A stretch of 64,000 nt of DNA, from positions 1-64,000 of the forward strand of contig JACRDB010000149.1 of the NCBI GenBank assembly GCA_016218725.1, given 5' to 3'. The position numbers were made by a program, and so were the translations under genes. Source of the DNA: Deltaproteobacteria bacterium. Its GTDB lineage: Bacteria; Myxococcota_A; Polyangia; Polyangiales; Ga0077539. This document shows positions 33,901-41,544 of this stretch, piece after piece. Each line of letters begins with the position of its first letter. The first letter of the stretch is position 1. The notes under the pieces were generated by a model that saw only the letters and a program-made list of their open reading frames with translations, was not told the DNA's origin and searched no databases.

Positions 33901-34718
33901 ATGACACCTTCCAGTCCATTCTCCTCCGGGTGGAGACGGAGACCGGGGTGCGCTGGGTGACCGCGGCGGACCACAACGCCCCGCTGGGGTACCTGCCTCC
34001 CGCGGTCGCGGGCTCCACCGGGCTGCTCCTGGCGGCGGGCGCCCCGAGGGTGACGGTGCCGGCGCTGGACCTCGCGGCCCACGGGCGCACGCTCACCGTA
34101 CGGCTCCAGCTCCAGGCCGACGGCAGCGGCCGGGGCGAGGTCGAGGAGCACCTCCGGGGCTACGCGGCCACGGGCGCGAGGGAGGTCCTGCGACGCACCG
34201 ACGAGGCCAACCGCACACGGCAGTTCGAGGCCTACGTAGGCAGCATGATCGCCGGGGCCAGCGTGGACGAGCTCACGGTGACGGGCATCACCGACCGCGA
34301 GGAGGACATCGTCTTCCGGTACCGCTTCACGGCGCCGGGGATGGCCGACCTGTCGGGGCGCCGCATGACCTTCGATGGCGTCTTCCACGCGGACGCGGCG
34401 AGCACCTACGCCGAGGCCCCCACCCGGACGGTGCCCCTCTGGAACGGCGACCCGGTGAGGGCCACCCTGGACCTGCACCTCACCTTCCCCGAGGGCTCCA
34501 CCGTGGAGGAGCTCCCCGCCTCCAGCGAGGGCCACGGCCCCGGGGTCACCTGGAGCGTCCGGTGGGAGCGCGAAGGCGCTGGCCTGCACATGGTGCGCAG
34601 GGTGGAGGTGCCCACCGGGAGGGTACAGGTAGGAGACTACCCTACCTTTGCGGAGGTTGTGCGCGCGCTGGACACGGCGGACACCCGCAGGGTGGAGCTA
34701 CGGCTGCCGGGGCGGTGA
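30969..34718 (+). CDS. Lipoprotein paralogue with degenerate transglutaminase core
   Basis: This 1249-residue predicted lipoprotein (LFLSLCLLAC) has the same plan as its upstream neighbour: TPR-rich N-terminus, DUF3857-like region (LDYTVRRNYRDGSALELTHN), and transglutaminase-like region. At the position of the usual G-D-C-K-D-K motif it reads ARSGHRTRVLCYTLNL, so the nucleophilic Cys is missing or displaced. It may be a non-catalytic partner of the first protein. Overlapping stop and start suggest a co-translated pair. An ECF sigma factor gene follows by 44 bp. Confidence 0.78.
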   Translation: MIRRALFLSLCLLACGATHGARERTLQALRVRVARVPEDHDAARDRALAELVAPGGDPAAGERALATLPPRWQGDPRVRFARGLLAVQRGDFDTGLVELLAAVDGARRTPDPLGPAVAEAAVPRILALRGDVGDFDGPFRALVERALQEPGFLGAAAYGSLVESAVRWARERGLREDARRWTDASGCVTAWTVAGPFGPFPMLRFEETLPPEGPSPLQAVYDLGPGRGTRPTYTLQARGCAANLGRGSSLTGVLFAATDVVLPRAVDAVLRVESPNTFSVLVDGVTVARVDARREVTGSQVLVPLRLAEGRHTLRVKVASRFHSPLLIAQLTDPRGVPVGRFVPALEGAHPLPPAWEPATNPWASAPPDPFSRYVWAELAFSRRDPAWARELLRPLARDEHATATTLLAFGAVAQADPSLPADRARDRARRAFEQAGRSDPGAWLPPLQLARLAREDERADEALRLLREASARFPDNPELAVDLAERLLDRTWEGEARALLTRFHARLPRACWPTRMLLSLAQRRGTGADEVTLARELRGCDALSDALVGVLVRTRQWGAAQDEYQRLLGDDPEARSLRRSLVELARLSAPREEALRRAEALLGELPEDDGLRADLTDLLLEGGRGPEALALRDRELARGPAELWSLYRLRAVLSRREDLQPWRLDGPEVLRAFEASGRHYDGSAVLVLDYTVRRNYRDGSALELTHNVVRAQTQEGVEAHGEFTPPEGAVVLRMRTLKADGRRLEPEVVAGKDSVSFPELRPGDSIEFEYVRAIPPTDLAPGGFVGDRFYFQGFEVPYDRSELVVVAPRGMDVLVDPRGPAPSHQVTDRGALVEHRWVARQSDRRTPEPSSVAAREFMPSVSLGAGATWERLVDALRDRLIDQDPRDPEAVTEVNGIVRGARTPTERLSRLHRWVLDNIQQEGSGTPFDLAPRMLAARSGHRTRVLCYTLNLAGVPCQLALLRPGNADATESALADDDTFQSILLRVETETGVRWVTAADHNAPLGYLPPAVAGSTGLLLAAGAPRVTVPALDLAAHGRTLTVRLQLQADGSGRGEVEEHLRGYAATGAREVLRRTDEANRTRQFEAYVGSMIAGASVDELTVTGITDREEDIVFRYRFTAPGMADLSGRRMTFDGVFHADAASTYAEAPTRTVPLWNGDPVRATLDLHLTFPEGSTVEELPASSEGHGPGVTWSVRWEREGAGLHMVRRVEVPTGRVQVGDYPTFAEVVRALDTADTRRVELRLPGR

Positions 34719-34762
34719 AGTTTCTCCAACGGGTGTGTGTTCGGTGCACCATCTGAGGTGTC

Positions 34763-35332
34763 GTGCAGGCAGTGCAGGAACTCACCACGGCGCTCTCGGA
34801 GCCCCCCGCGGCGCTCACGGAGGCCGAGCGGATCGCGCGCTTCCACCGGGTGTATGACCGCTACGGGGACTACGTGTACGCGAACCTCGGGCGCCTCGGG
34901 GTGCCGGTTTCTTCCGTGCCGGACGCCTTCCAGGAGGTGTTCATCGTGGTGCACCGGAGGCTCGAGGACGCGTCGGACGAGAGGGCCCTTCGCACCTGGC
35001 TCTTCCGGGTGGTGCTCCGGGTGGCGGCGGACCACCGCCGGGCGCAGCGCAGGCGCCCCTCGGAGGAGCTCCCCGAGGCCCTGGCCGCCCACGGCGAGGA
35101 CCCCCAGCGCGGCGCCGAGCAGCGCGAGGCCCAGGCCTTCGTAAACGCCTTCCTGGAGACCCTGGACGAGTCCCAGCGGGCGCTGTTCATCCTGACGGAG
35201 CTCGAGCAGCAGAGCGTGCCCGAGGCCGCGGAGACCCTCGGGCTCAACGTGAACACCGCCTGGAGCCGGCTGCGTGTGCTCCGCCAGGCCTTCGAGCGCG
35301 CGGTGCAGCGGCTCCACCGGAGGACCCCGTGA
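34763..35332 (+). CDS. ECF-type RNA polymerase sigma factor
   Basis: This 189-residue sigma-70 family factor shows region 2 (YDRYGDYVYANLGRLG, PDAFQEVFIVVHRRL, RTWLFRVVLRVAADHRRAQ) and region 4 (EQQSVPEAAETLGLNVNTAW). The start GTG 34763 has TGAGG 9 bases upstream. Its stop overlaps the following gene (GTGA), a typical sigma/anti-sigma arrangement. Confidence 0.88.
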   Translation: MQAVQELTTALSEPPAALTEAERIARFHRVYDRYGDYVYANLGRLGVPVSSVPDAFQEVFIVVHRRLEDASDERALRTWLFRVVLRVAADHRRAQRRRPSEELPEALAAHGEDPQRGAEQREAQAFVNAFLETLDESQRALFILTELEQQSVPEAAETLGLNVNTAWSRLRVLRQAFERAVQRLHRRTP

Positions 35333-36210
35333 GCGCGCTCTCCCCCGAGGCCCGGAGCCTCCTGTCCCACGCCCGCGCCGCGGGGCGCATGCCCGACCAC
35401 GAGCGTGAGCGCCTCCGCGAGGCGCTGTCCTCGCGACTCTTCGGCGCGGCCGCCGCGGGGGGCGCCGCGCTCGCCACGAGCGCCACGGCCCAGGCCGCGG
35501 GCACCGCGGGCACCGCGGCAGGCACCACCGCCGCGGGCGCCTCCGGAGGCGGGCTCTCGGTGGCCCTGAAGGTCGCCGCCAAGCCCCTGGTGTCCGCCGC
35601 GACGGCGAAGCTCCTCGGGGCCCTGGTGGTCGCCGGAGCCGTGACCGCCGGGGGCGTCAGGGCCCGGGAGGTGTGGGTGTCGCACACACACCCCGGAGTC
35701 ACGGCACAGCACGCACCGGCGCGTGGGGGTCACGCTCGGAGGCCCTCGCCGTGGGAGGGCAGGGCGCCGCGCGAGGCCTCCGCCGGGCTGCCGGTGGGGG
35801 AGCCGTCGCCGACGGTGGCGCAGGGCCCCGGGACGCCCGTGGAGGCGCCCGTGGTGGTTCCCGCGGTCGTGCCCACGATCATTCCGACAGGGACGCCTCC
35901 GCCGGGGCCTGCGACCCCTGCGGTGTTGCGAGTCCGGAGGCACCCGGAGGTGGTGGCCGAGGCGGCGATCGCCCACGCGATGGCCACCGTGCGGCGGGTC
36001 CCCCGGGCGCCGCCGAGGCCCGCGACCGCGCCGCCAGTGGGCACGCCCACGGCGCCCCGGCCCGCCGCAGCGGCTCCCCCCTCCGGGCGCGGCGCCATCG
36101 CGCCGCCGAGGGCGCCCTGGGACACGGCGCCGAACCCCGCGGCGGAGGAGGCCGCCCGCCGCGCCGTGGAGGACGCCATGAGGGTCCTGCGTAACCGACC
36201 CGCGAGGTAG
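35329..36210 (+). CDS. Putative anti-sigma factor, single-pass membrane protein
   Basis: This 293-residue protein has a short cytoplasmic helix (LSHARAAGRMPDHERERLRE), an Ala/Gly/Thr-rich stretch, one membrane segment (AKLLGALVVAGAVTAGGV, about residues 95-112) and a Pro/Ala-rich C-terminal tail. No ZAS zinc motif (HxxxCxxC) is visible, so the anti-sigma role rests on gene order and topology. A 54-bp piece of its coding sequence (35628-35681) recurs at 38073-38125. Confidence 0.55.
   Translation: MSALSPEARSLLSHARAAGRMPDHERERLREALSSRLFGAAAAGGAALATSATAQAAGTAGTAAGTTAAGASGGGLSVALKVAAKPLVSAATAKLLGALVVAGAVTAGGVRAREVWVSHTHPGVTAQHAPARGGHARRPSPWEGRAPREASAGLPVGEPSPTVAQGPGTPVEAPVVVPAVVPTIIPTGTPPPGPATPAVLRVRRHPEVVAEAAIAHAMATVRRVPRAPPRPATAPPVGTPTAPRPAAAAPPSGRGAIAPPRAPWDTAPNPAAEEAARRAVEDAMRVLRNRPAR
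35628..35681. repeat. 54-bp direct repeat, copy 1
   Basis: This segment of the anti-sigma gene matches 38073-38125 at about 50 of 54 positions, including an uninterrupted 17-bp run ending at GTGTGGGTGTC. The two copies flank the TetR/radical SAM pair. In both the encoded peptide reads (R/K)AREVWVSH. Confidence 0.75.
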
Positions 36211-36261
36211 GGCCCTTAGCCGGGGGTCGCCACGACGCCCTTGACGCGCAGCGCCGCGGGA

Positions 36262-36283
36262 TCTAAATAAGTGTTTAGAACAC
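36262..36283. promoter_or_regulatory. Candidate TetR operator, A/T-rich
   Basis: TCTAAATAAGTGTTTAGA is a dyad with 6-base arms and overlaps GTGTTTAGAACAC, a second dyad that runs up to the ATG. The octamer TGTTTAGA recurs 13 bp later inside the gene start. This is a striking A/T-rich island in GC-rich DNA and the expected place for autoregulation by a TetR protein. Confidence 0.55.
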
Positions 36284-36970
36284 ATGTTTAGACCGCGGGA
36301 CACCCCTCGCCGCAAGACCCGCTCTGCTGCCCCTCGACCTGCGGTCACGCCTGCGCACACGCCTGCGCTCGCGGCTGTGGCCACCGGGGGGCTCGACGCC
36401 TGCGGGGTCAAGGCCCGGATCCTCGCCGCGGGGCGCGCCGAGTTCGCCCGTCACGGCGTCACCGCCGGCTCGGTCCGCGCGATCGGCGCGGAGGCCGGCG
36501 TGACGGCGGCGATGATCAACTACTACTTCGGCGGCAAGCGCGCGCTCTACGACGCGGTCGTCGCCGAGGCGCAGGGGCGGCTGCGGGACCGCATCGCCCC
36601 CGCCCTGGCCGAGCCTGGGCGGCCCGGGCTCGCGGCGCGCCTGGCCGGCGCCTACTTCGATTTCCTCGCCGAGGACCGCGAGCTGCAGCGGCTGCTCCTG
36701 CACGAGGTCCTCGACGGCGGTGACGGGGTGCGCGCCCTCGCGTCGCGCTACGTCGCGCCCCTGCGCGCCCTGCTCCGGCAGCACTTCGGCGACGACGACG
36801 AGGCCCTGCACCTCGCGGTGAGCCTCTTCGGCGCGGTGGCGGGCTACTTCCTGTACGAGCCCGTGCTCGCCGCGTTCTTCGGCGAGGCGCCGCGGTCCGC
36901 CGCGGCGCTGGCGCGCCGCCGCAGCCACGTCGTCCGCCTCGCGCGCGCCCTGGAGGAGATGCCCCGATGA
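36284..36970 (+). CDS. TetR/AcrR-family transcriptional regulator
   Basis: This 228-residue protein has a disordered 38-residue N-terminus, then the TetR helix-turn-helix (RILAAGRAEFARHGVTAGSV, AIGAEAGVTAAMINYYFGGK) and an all-helical ligand-binding domain. It probably represses itself and the radical SAM gene it overlaps (ATGA). Because the operator touches the ATG, a start downstream of 36284 is possible. The effector is unknown. Confidence 0.88.
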   Translation: MFRPRDTPRRKTRSAAPRPAVTPAHTPALAAVATGGLDACGVKARILAAGRAEFARHGVTAGSVRAIGAEAGVTAAMINYYFGGKRALYDAVVAEAQGRLRDRIAPALAEPGRPGLAARLAGAYFDFLAEDRELQRLLLHEVLDGGDGVRALASRYVAPLRALLRQHFGDDDEALHLAVSLFGAVAGYFLYEPVLAAFFGEAPRSAAALARRRSHVVRLARALEEMPR

Positions 36971-38055
36971 TCGATCTGTCCCTCGCGTACCAGCTCACCC
37001 GGTCCATTGCGCGCGCCCGGCTCGGCCGCGGCACCCCGCTCTACCTGGTCCACGCGCTCACCGCCCGGTGCAACGCGCGCTGCGGGTTCTGCGCGTGGAA
37101 CCCGGACTTCTACGACCCGAAGCGGCAGCTCTCGACGGAGGCGATCAAGCGCCTGTACTCGGACGCGCGCGCCGCCGGCTTCGTCGGGCTCTCGGTGTGG
37201 GGCGGCGAGCCGCTCCTCTACAGGGACTTCGACGAGGTCCTGTGCCACGCGCACGGCCTCGGCCTCACCACCCACATCGTGACCAACGGCTTCCTGCTCG
37301 AGCGCAAGCTCGACCCGGTGGTCCGCTGGGTGGACCGGGTGTGCGTGTCCCTGGACCACCCGTCCGAGCTCCACGACGAGCTGCGGGGCATCCGGGGGCT
37401 CTTCGCCCGCATCCTGTCGGCGACGGAGGCGCTCAAGGCCCGCGCGCCGGCCATGCAGATCGTCTTCGTGTGCACGCTGCAGCGGGCCAACGTCGCCCCC
37501 GCGACGCTGCGCCGGATGTGCGAGCTCCTCGACGACCTGGGCGTGCTCGGCATCTTCAACGCGCTGCGCGAGGAGGCCGCGACCCCGGGCGGCGACGCGG
37601 GCCTCTCGGCGTATGCGCCGAGCCAGGCCGAGCTGTCCCTGGCCTTCGCCACGCTGCGCGACCTCAAGGGGCGCGGCTTCCCCATCCTGAACTCGTTCAC
37701 CCACATCGACATGATGCGCGCCGGGCCGCCGGAGTACCGCTGCCACTGGCCCAAGTACATGCTGCCGATCGAGGCCAACGGCGACGTGGTTGACTGCATG
37801 CACTGGGGCGTCCGGCCGCTCGGCAACGTCCAGGACACGCCGTTCACCGAGCTGCTCGCGAGCCCGCGGCTGCGCGCCCTCGCCAACGAGGCCGGCGAGG
37901 CATGCCACAAGTGCGTCTCGATCCACCGCGTCGAGCTGTCCGAGGTGTCCGACGGCAACCTCGAGCCGCTCCGCTCGTGGGCCCTCCTGCGCAGGCGCCC
38001 ACCGCCCACGCGGTCCCTCGCGGCGTGGCGGCCCGCCCGGGCGGAGGAAGTGTAG
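36967..38055 (+). CDS. Radical SAM protein, SPASM-like C-terminus
   Basis: This 362-residue enzyme binds a 4Fe-4S cluster through CNARCGFC (CxxxCxxC, residues 35-42) and uses SAM to make radicals; the GGEP motif (WGGEPLLYRD) is present. Extra cysteines near the C-terminus (YRCHWP, DCMHWG, ACHKC) may hold an auxiliary cluster as in SPASM proteins. The substrate cannot be told. It overlaps the TetR gene by 4 bases, so it is probably induced by the TetR ligand. The hairpin at 38110-38138 may terminate the unit. Confidence 0.82.
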   Translation: MIDLSLAYQLTRSIARARLGRGTPLYLVHALTARCNARCGFCAWNPDFYDPKRQLSTEAIKRLYSDARAAGFVGLSVWGGEPLLYRDFDEVLCHAHGLGLTTHIVTNGFLLERKLDPVVRWVDRVCVSLDHPSELHDELRGIRGLFARILSATEALKARAPAMQIVFVCTLQRANVAPATLRRMCELLDDLGVLGIFNALREEAATPGGDAGLSAYAPSQAELSLAFATLRDLKGRGFPILNSFTHIDMMRAGPPEYRCHWPKYMLPIEANGDVVDCMHWGVRPLGNVQDTPFTELLASPRLRALANEAGEACHKCVSIHRVELSEVSDGNLEPLRSWALLRRRPPPTRSLAAWRPARAEEV

Positions 38056-38072
38056 GGCCGCGTGCTGCTCGC

Positions 38073-38125
38073 GGTCGCCGGAGCTGTGAGCGCCGGGGCG
38101 TCAAGGCCCGGGAGGTGTGGGTGTC
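38073..38125. repeat. 54-bp direct repeat, copy 2
   Basis: Counterpart of 35628-35681 with one deleted base, lying 18 bp after the radical SAM stop. It has no start or gene of its own and so looks like a leftover of the anti-sigma coding sequence. Confidence 0.75.
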
Positions 38126-38138
38126 ACACCCACCTCCC
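38110..38138. terminator. Strong hairpin after the radical SAM gene
   Basis: GGGAGGTG (38110-38117) pairs with CACCTCCC (38131-38138), and GGTGT pairs with ACACC inside it, leaving only a TG bulge and a minimal loop. No T tract follows. It overlaps the end of the direct repeat. Confidence 0.4.
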
Positions 38139-38200
38139 GCGGTGACGCCCATGCCCGCGCCGTCGGTGGCGGCGGAAGTGTGGTACGCCATTGGAGGTCG

Positions 38201-39256
38201 ATGGCAAGCACCCTCCGGTGGTCGCTGGTGTTGGCGCACGCCCTCGGGTGCGCATCGATGCACGAGCCCGACGACGCGGACCCCTGGGACGACGCGGGCC
38301 CCTGGGGCGACACTGCGGCGCTTGACACGCGGCCCTCGCGGGACACGGAGCCGCCGAGGGACACCGCGGAGCTTGCGCCGATAGACATCATCGAGCCGCC
38401 GAGGGACTCGCCTGGTGGGGGGGACACGCCCCTGGAGGTGGCCCCGGAGGCGCCCCTGGCGTGCCCTGCGCCGCAGGTGCCGTGCGGCGCGGCGTGCGTG
38501 GACGCGCAGACGGACGCGGCCCACTGCGGCGGCTGCGGCAACGCCTGCGCGGCGGGGGAGGCGTGCGCGGCGGGGCGCTGCGCGGCGCCGTGCCCCGCGC
38601 CGAGGATGCTGTGCGCCGGGACCTGCGCGGACCTGTCCATGGACGCGCGCAACTGCGGGCGGTGCGGCAACGCCTGCGTGGCGGGCGAGGTGTGCGTGGC
38701 GGCGACCTGCGCGGGGAGCGTGGCGCCGCCGGGGAGCCGCACGCCGGGGGCGGCGTGCACGTCCGCGGCCTCCTGCGGGGGCGGGAGCAACTGCTTCCCG
38801 CCGGGGAGCGGGTGGCCCGGGGGATACTGCATCTACCCCTGCGTGCGGAGCTCGGACTGCGGGGCGCGGGGGACGTGCATCACCGACGGGCGGAACAACT
38901 TCTGCGTGGCGCGCTGCGCGTCGCGGGCGGAGTGCCGGGCGGGGTACACCTGCGCGCCGCTCGGGGCGGTGAGCGCGTGCCTGCCGTCGTGCGTGGCGAA
39001 CCCGCCGCTGGTGTGCGGCCCCTACCGCTGCGACGCGGCGACGGAGCGCTGCCGGGCGCCGTGCACCGGCGCGGCGGACTGCACCGCGGGCTCCTCCTGC
39101 GCGGGCACCGGCCGGTGCCACTGCGGGCCGACGACGGCGTGCCCCCCGGGGTTCACGTGCAGCCCCACGAGCGGCGTGTGCGTGTGCATGAGCGACGGGG
39201 CCTGCGGCGCGGGGGGCCGCTGCGACCTCACGAGCGGCCGCTGCGTGGGCACCTGA
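38201..39256 (+). CDS. Cys-rich lipoprotein (MXAN/stigma-like repeats)
   Basis: This 351-residue protein has a good ribosome site (TTGGAGG) before ATG 38201. The signal ends at the lipobox HALGC, followed by an Asp/Pro linker. Two repeats of the form CGxxCVDxxxDxxHCGxCGNAC (near 38470-38720) are typical of myxobacterial surface lipoproteins. Further Cys-rich units follow (CGARGTCITDGRNNFCVARC, FTCSPTSGVCVC). It is probably displayed on the outer membrane; the function is unknown. Confidence 0.78.
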   Translation: MASTLRWSLVLAHALGCASMHEPDDADPWDDAGPWGDTAALDTRPSRDTEPPRDTAELAPIDIIEPPRDSPGGGDTPLEVAPEAPLACPAPQVPCGAACVDAQTDAAHCGGCGNACAAGEACAAGRCAAPCPAPRMLCAGTCADLSMDARNCGRCGNACVAGEVCVAATCAGSVAPPGSRTPGAACTSAASCGGGSNCFPPGSGWPGGYCIYPCVRSSDCGARGTCITDGRNNFCVARCASRAECRAGYTCAPLGAVSACLPSCVANPPLVCGPYRCDAATERCRAPCTGAADCTAGSSCAGTGRCHCGPTTACPPGFTCSPTSGVCVCMSDGACGAGGRCDLTSGRCVGT

Positions 39257-39321
39257 GCGGGACCGCGGCCGAGAATGAATGGCGGTTCATCGACGGCGCG
39301 CGGCGCAGTGCCCGCGCCCGC

Positions 39322-40512
39322 TTACGTGAACACCGACTGCACGTCGGGCGTCGGGAGCCGCGAGGCGGCGTCGAAGGGCAGGCCCAGCTCCTCGGCGGCC
39401 ACCACCTGGTCCAGCACCGCCGCGCTCATCCCGTAGAGCGACAGCGTGCGCGCGTCTCGCAGGAGCTTCTCCGGGAGGTAGTCCCGCATGAAGCCCGCGC
39501 CCCCGTGGAGCTGCACCGCGTCGTCGCTGGCGCGCAGGGCGCAGCGCAGCGCCGTGGCGGCGGCGACGGCGCACGCGCCCGGGTCCACGGCCCCGCGGTC
39601 CCACAGCGCCGCCGCGCGGCGCACCAGGAGCCCCGCGGCGTCCACCTCCAGGTGCCGGTCCGCCAAGGTGAACGCCACCGCCTGGAAGTGCGCCACGGGC
39701 TTGCCGAACGCATGCCGCTCCTGGGTGTACGCCAGCGCCACCTCCGCCGCCGCCCGGGCCAGGCCCACCGCCCTCGCGCCCGCGCGCAGCGCCACCCGCA
39801 GGAACGCCCTCGCGAGCCCCCGGGCGGTGCCCTCGTCGTCGCCCAGGCGCGCCCCGGCGGGCACCCTCACGCCCTCCAGCCGCAGGCCCCCAAAGCACGC
39901 CCCGTCCAGCCCCACGGTGCCCGCGCGCCCAAGGCGCGTCAGCCCTGGAGCACCCACGGGCACCAGGAACACACCTACACCATCCCACCCGCGGGTGCCG
40001 TCCACCTGCGCGGCCACGGCGAGGTGCGTCGCGCGGCCGGCGTGGAGGCAGTGGGACTTCACGCCGTCGAGCACCCACCCGTCCAGGTCGCGCCGGGCGG
40101 TGGTGGCCAGGGCCTCCGGGTGCGCGCCGGGCTCGGTCCACGCGAAGGCCCCCAGGGCCTCGCCCTGGGCGAAGGGGGCGAGGAGCTCGGCGTGGCGCTC
40201 CGGGGGCGCCAGCTCGCGCACCACGGCGCCGTAGGCGTGGGCGCCCGGCAGCGCGAAGGGCGCGGCGGCGTCGCCCCAGGCGAGGGCCTCATCCACCAGC
40301 GCCGCGTCGAGGAGGCCGAGGCCGGCGCCGCCGGCGTCCGCGGGGAGGTCCATGCCCGGGAGGCCCAGGGCCACGGCCTCGGCGACCAGCTCCGGGGCCA
40401 GGGCGCGGGCCCTCTCTGTCGCGCGCACCGCGGGGCGCAGGCGCTGGCGCGCGAAGGCCGCCACGTTCTCGACGATGAGCTGCTGCTCTTCCGTGGGCTC
40501 GAAGGAGATCAT
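39322..40512 (-). CDS. Acyl-CoA dehydrogenase family protein, catalytic Glu apparently lost
   Basis: This 396-residue FAD enzyme homologue has the expected fold segments: N-terminal helical domain, the FAWTEPGA beta-domain motif, RHAFGKPVAHFQA and HGGAGFMRDYLPEKLLRDAR. At the site where many family members have YEGTS, with Glu as catalytic base, it reads LYGMSAAV, so that Glu is absent. It may use a base elsewhere, catalyse a different reaction, or be inactive. It stands alone, convergent with the lipoprotein. Confidence 0.82.
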   Translation of the reverse strand: MISFEPTEEQQLIVENVAAFARQRLRPAVRATERARALAPELVAEAVALGLPGMDLPADAGGAGLGLLDAALVDEALAWGDAAAPFALPGAHAYGAVVRELAPPERHAELLAPFAQGEALGAFAWTEPGAHPEALATTARRDLDGWVLDGVKSHCLHAGRATHLAVAAQVDGTRGWDGVGVFLVPVGAPGLTRLGRAGTVGLDGACFGGLRLEGVRVPAGARLGDDEGTARGLARAFLRVALRAGARAVGLARAAAEVALAYTQERHAFGKPVAHFQAVAFTLADRHLEVDAAGLLVRRAAALWDRGAVDPGACAVAAATALRCALRASDDAVQLHGGAGFMRDYLPEKLLRDARTLSLYGMSAAVLDQVVAAEELGLPFDAASRLPTPDVQSVFT

Positions 40513-40581
40513 CGCCGCGGAGCATGGACGCGCCGCGGTGGCGGCGTCAACGGGCCCTTCGCCTCCGCGGCAGCGAGGTAC

Positions 40582-40587
40582 TATACT
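40582..40587 (+). promoter_or_regulatory. Candidate -10 box of xisH
   Basis: TATACT stands out in GC-rich DNA about 9 bp before the GTG start at 40596. If used, the transcript would be nearly leaderless. No good -35 hexamer is seen. Confidence 0.3.
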
Positions 40588-40595
40588 CCGTCGTC

Positions 40596-41012
40596 GTGCC
40601 CGCGCTGGATCACCTGCACGCCGCTGCGCGTCGAGCCCTTGAAAAGGACGGCTGGACCGTCACCCACGACCCCCTCACCCTGCGGATGGGTGGCCGGTCC
40701 CTCTACGTTGACCTGGGCGCCGAGAAGCTGCTCGCGGCCACCCGGGGCAATCGCCGGATCGCCGTGGAGGTCAAGACCTTCGTGGGGCCATCACTCATCG
40801 CGGATCTGCAACAGGCCGTAGGCCAGTTTGCGATGTACGAAGAGGTCCTTGGGCAGCTCGAGCCTGGGAGGGAGCTGTACCTCGCCATCCCTCAGAGTAT
40901 ACTCCAGAGCGTCCTCCAGGACGACATTGGTCAGTTGATGGTTCAGCGCCGCATCCCGCGGATTCTTGGCTTCTCCCCCGACACCGAGGAGGTTATCCGA
41001 TGGATCCCCTAG
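40596..41012 (+). CDS. xisH: XisH family protein (fdxN element excision factor-like)
   Basis: This 138-residue protein matches XisH: ARRALEKDGWTVTHDPLTL, GRSLYVDLGAEKLLAA, RRIAVEVKTFVGPSLIADLQ, ending ILGFSPDTEEVIRWI. The pattern D..E-x-K (VDLGAEK, VEVKTF) is the PD-(D/E)XK-like core of the family. XisH is known from cyanobacterial fdxN excision, where it acts with XisI beside the recombinase XisF; its role outside cyanobacteria is not known. GTG 40596 gives the usual length. It overlaps xisI by 13 bases. Confidence 0.88.
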   Translation: MPALDHLHAAARRALEKDGWTVTHDPLTLRMGGRSLYVDLGAEKLLAATRGNRRIAVEVKTFVGPSLIADLQQAVGQFAMYEEVLGQLEPGRELYLAIPQSILQSVLQDDIGQLMVQRRIPRILGFSPDTEEVIRWIP

Positions 41013-41335
41013 CGCAGGATCGCGCCGTGATCGCGAAGCTCTTTGCGGCCTGGGAGCGCTGGCCCCGGGCCGAGTCCCACTTCAAGGTCGTGCCCTTCAT
41101 GGACGAGGTCCACGACCGCTACCTCCTGCTCACCGAGGGCTGGGACGGCATGCGGCGCATCCACAACGTGCTGATCCATGTGGACATCATCGACGGGAAG
41201 TTCTGGATCCAGCGGGACAACACCGAGGAGGGCTTCGCCACCCAGCTCGTCGCCGAGGGCATCCCCCGGGAGCGCATCGTCCTGGCGTTCTACCCGGAGG
41301 AGGTTAGGCACTACGGCGATTTCGCGGTGCGGTAG
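41000..41335 (+). CDS. xisI: XisI family protein
   Basis: This 111-residue protein matches XisI (LLTEGWDGMRRIHNVLIHVD, FWIQRDNTEEGFATQLVAEG, GIPRERIVLAFYPEEVRHY). It always pairs with XisH and probably forms a complex with it. No serine recombinase like XisF is in this window, so an excision role here is unsupported. A control or toxin-antitoxin-like function is possible but speculative. Confidence 0.9.
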   Translation: MDPLAQDRAVIAKLFAAWERWPRAESHFKVVPFMDEVHDRYLLLTEGWDGMRRIHNVLIHVDIIDGKFWIQRDNTEEGFATQLVAEGIPRERIVLAFYPEEVRHYGDFAVR

Positions 41336-41544
41336 CTTCGTGGATGGTTGTTCGAATACTCGCCGAGGCTCTAGCGGTCTCGGTCGCTCCGTTCGTATTT
41401 GCTTAGGGGGTCCTGGGCAGGGGTCAGCGTTCGCGAGGGTCGGCCCCTCACCGCGCTGCCTCGCGCCCTACTGGGAACCCTCCGCAGGGAGGCGCAGCGG
41501 GCGGTTGACTCCGGGGGCCCCTTGGCGTTCCCATCCCTCCCATC

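Noticed and set aside
30558..34589. Open frame of 1343 codons on the minus strand
   Set aside because: It lies opposite the transglutaminase-like genes, is rich in Gly/Pro/Arg/His, has no domain and reflects codon bias in GC-rich DNA.
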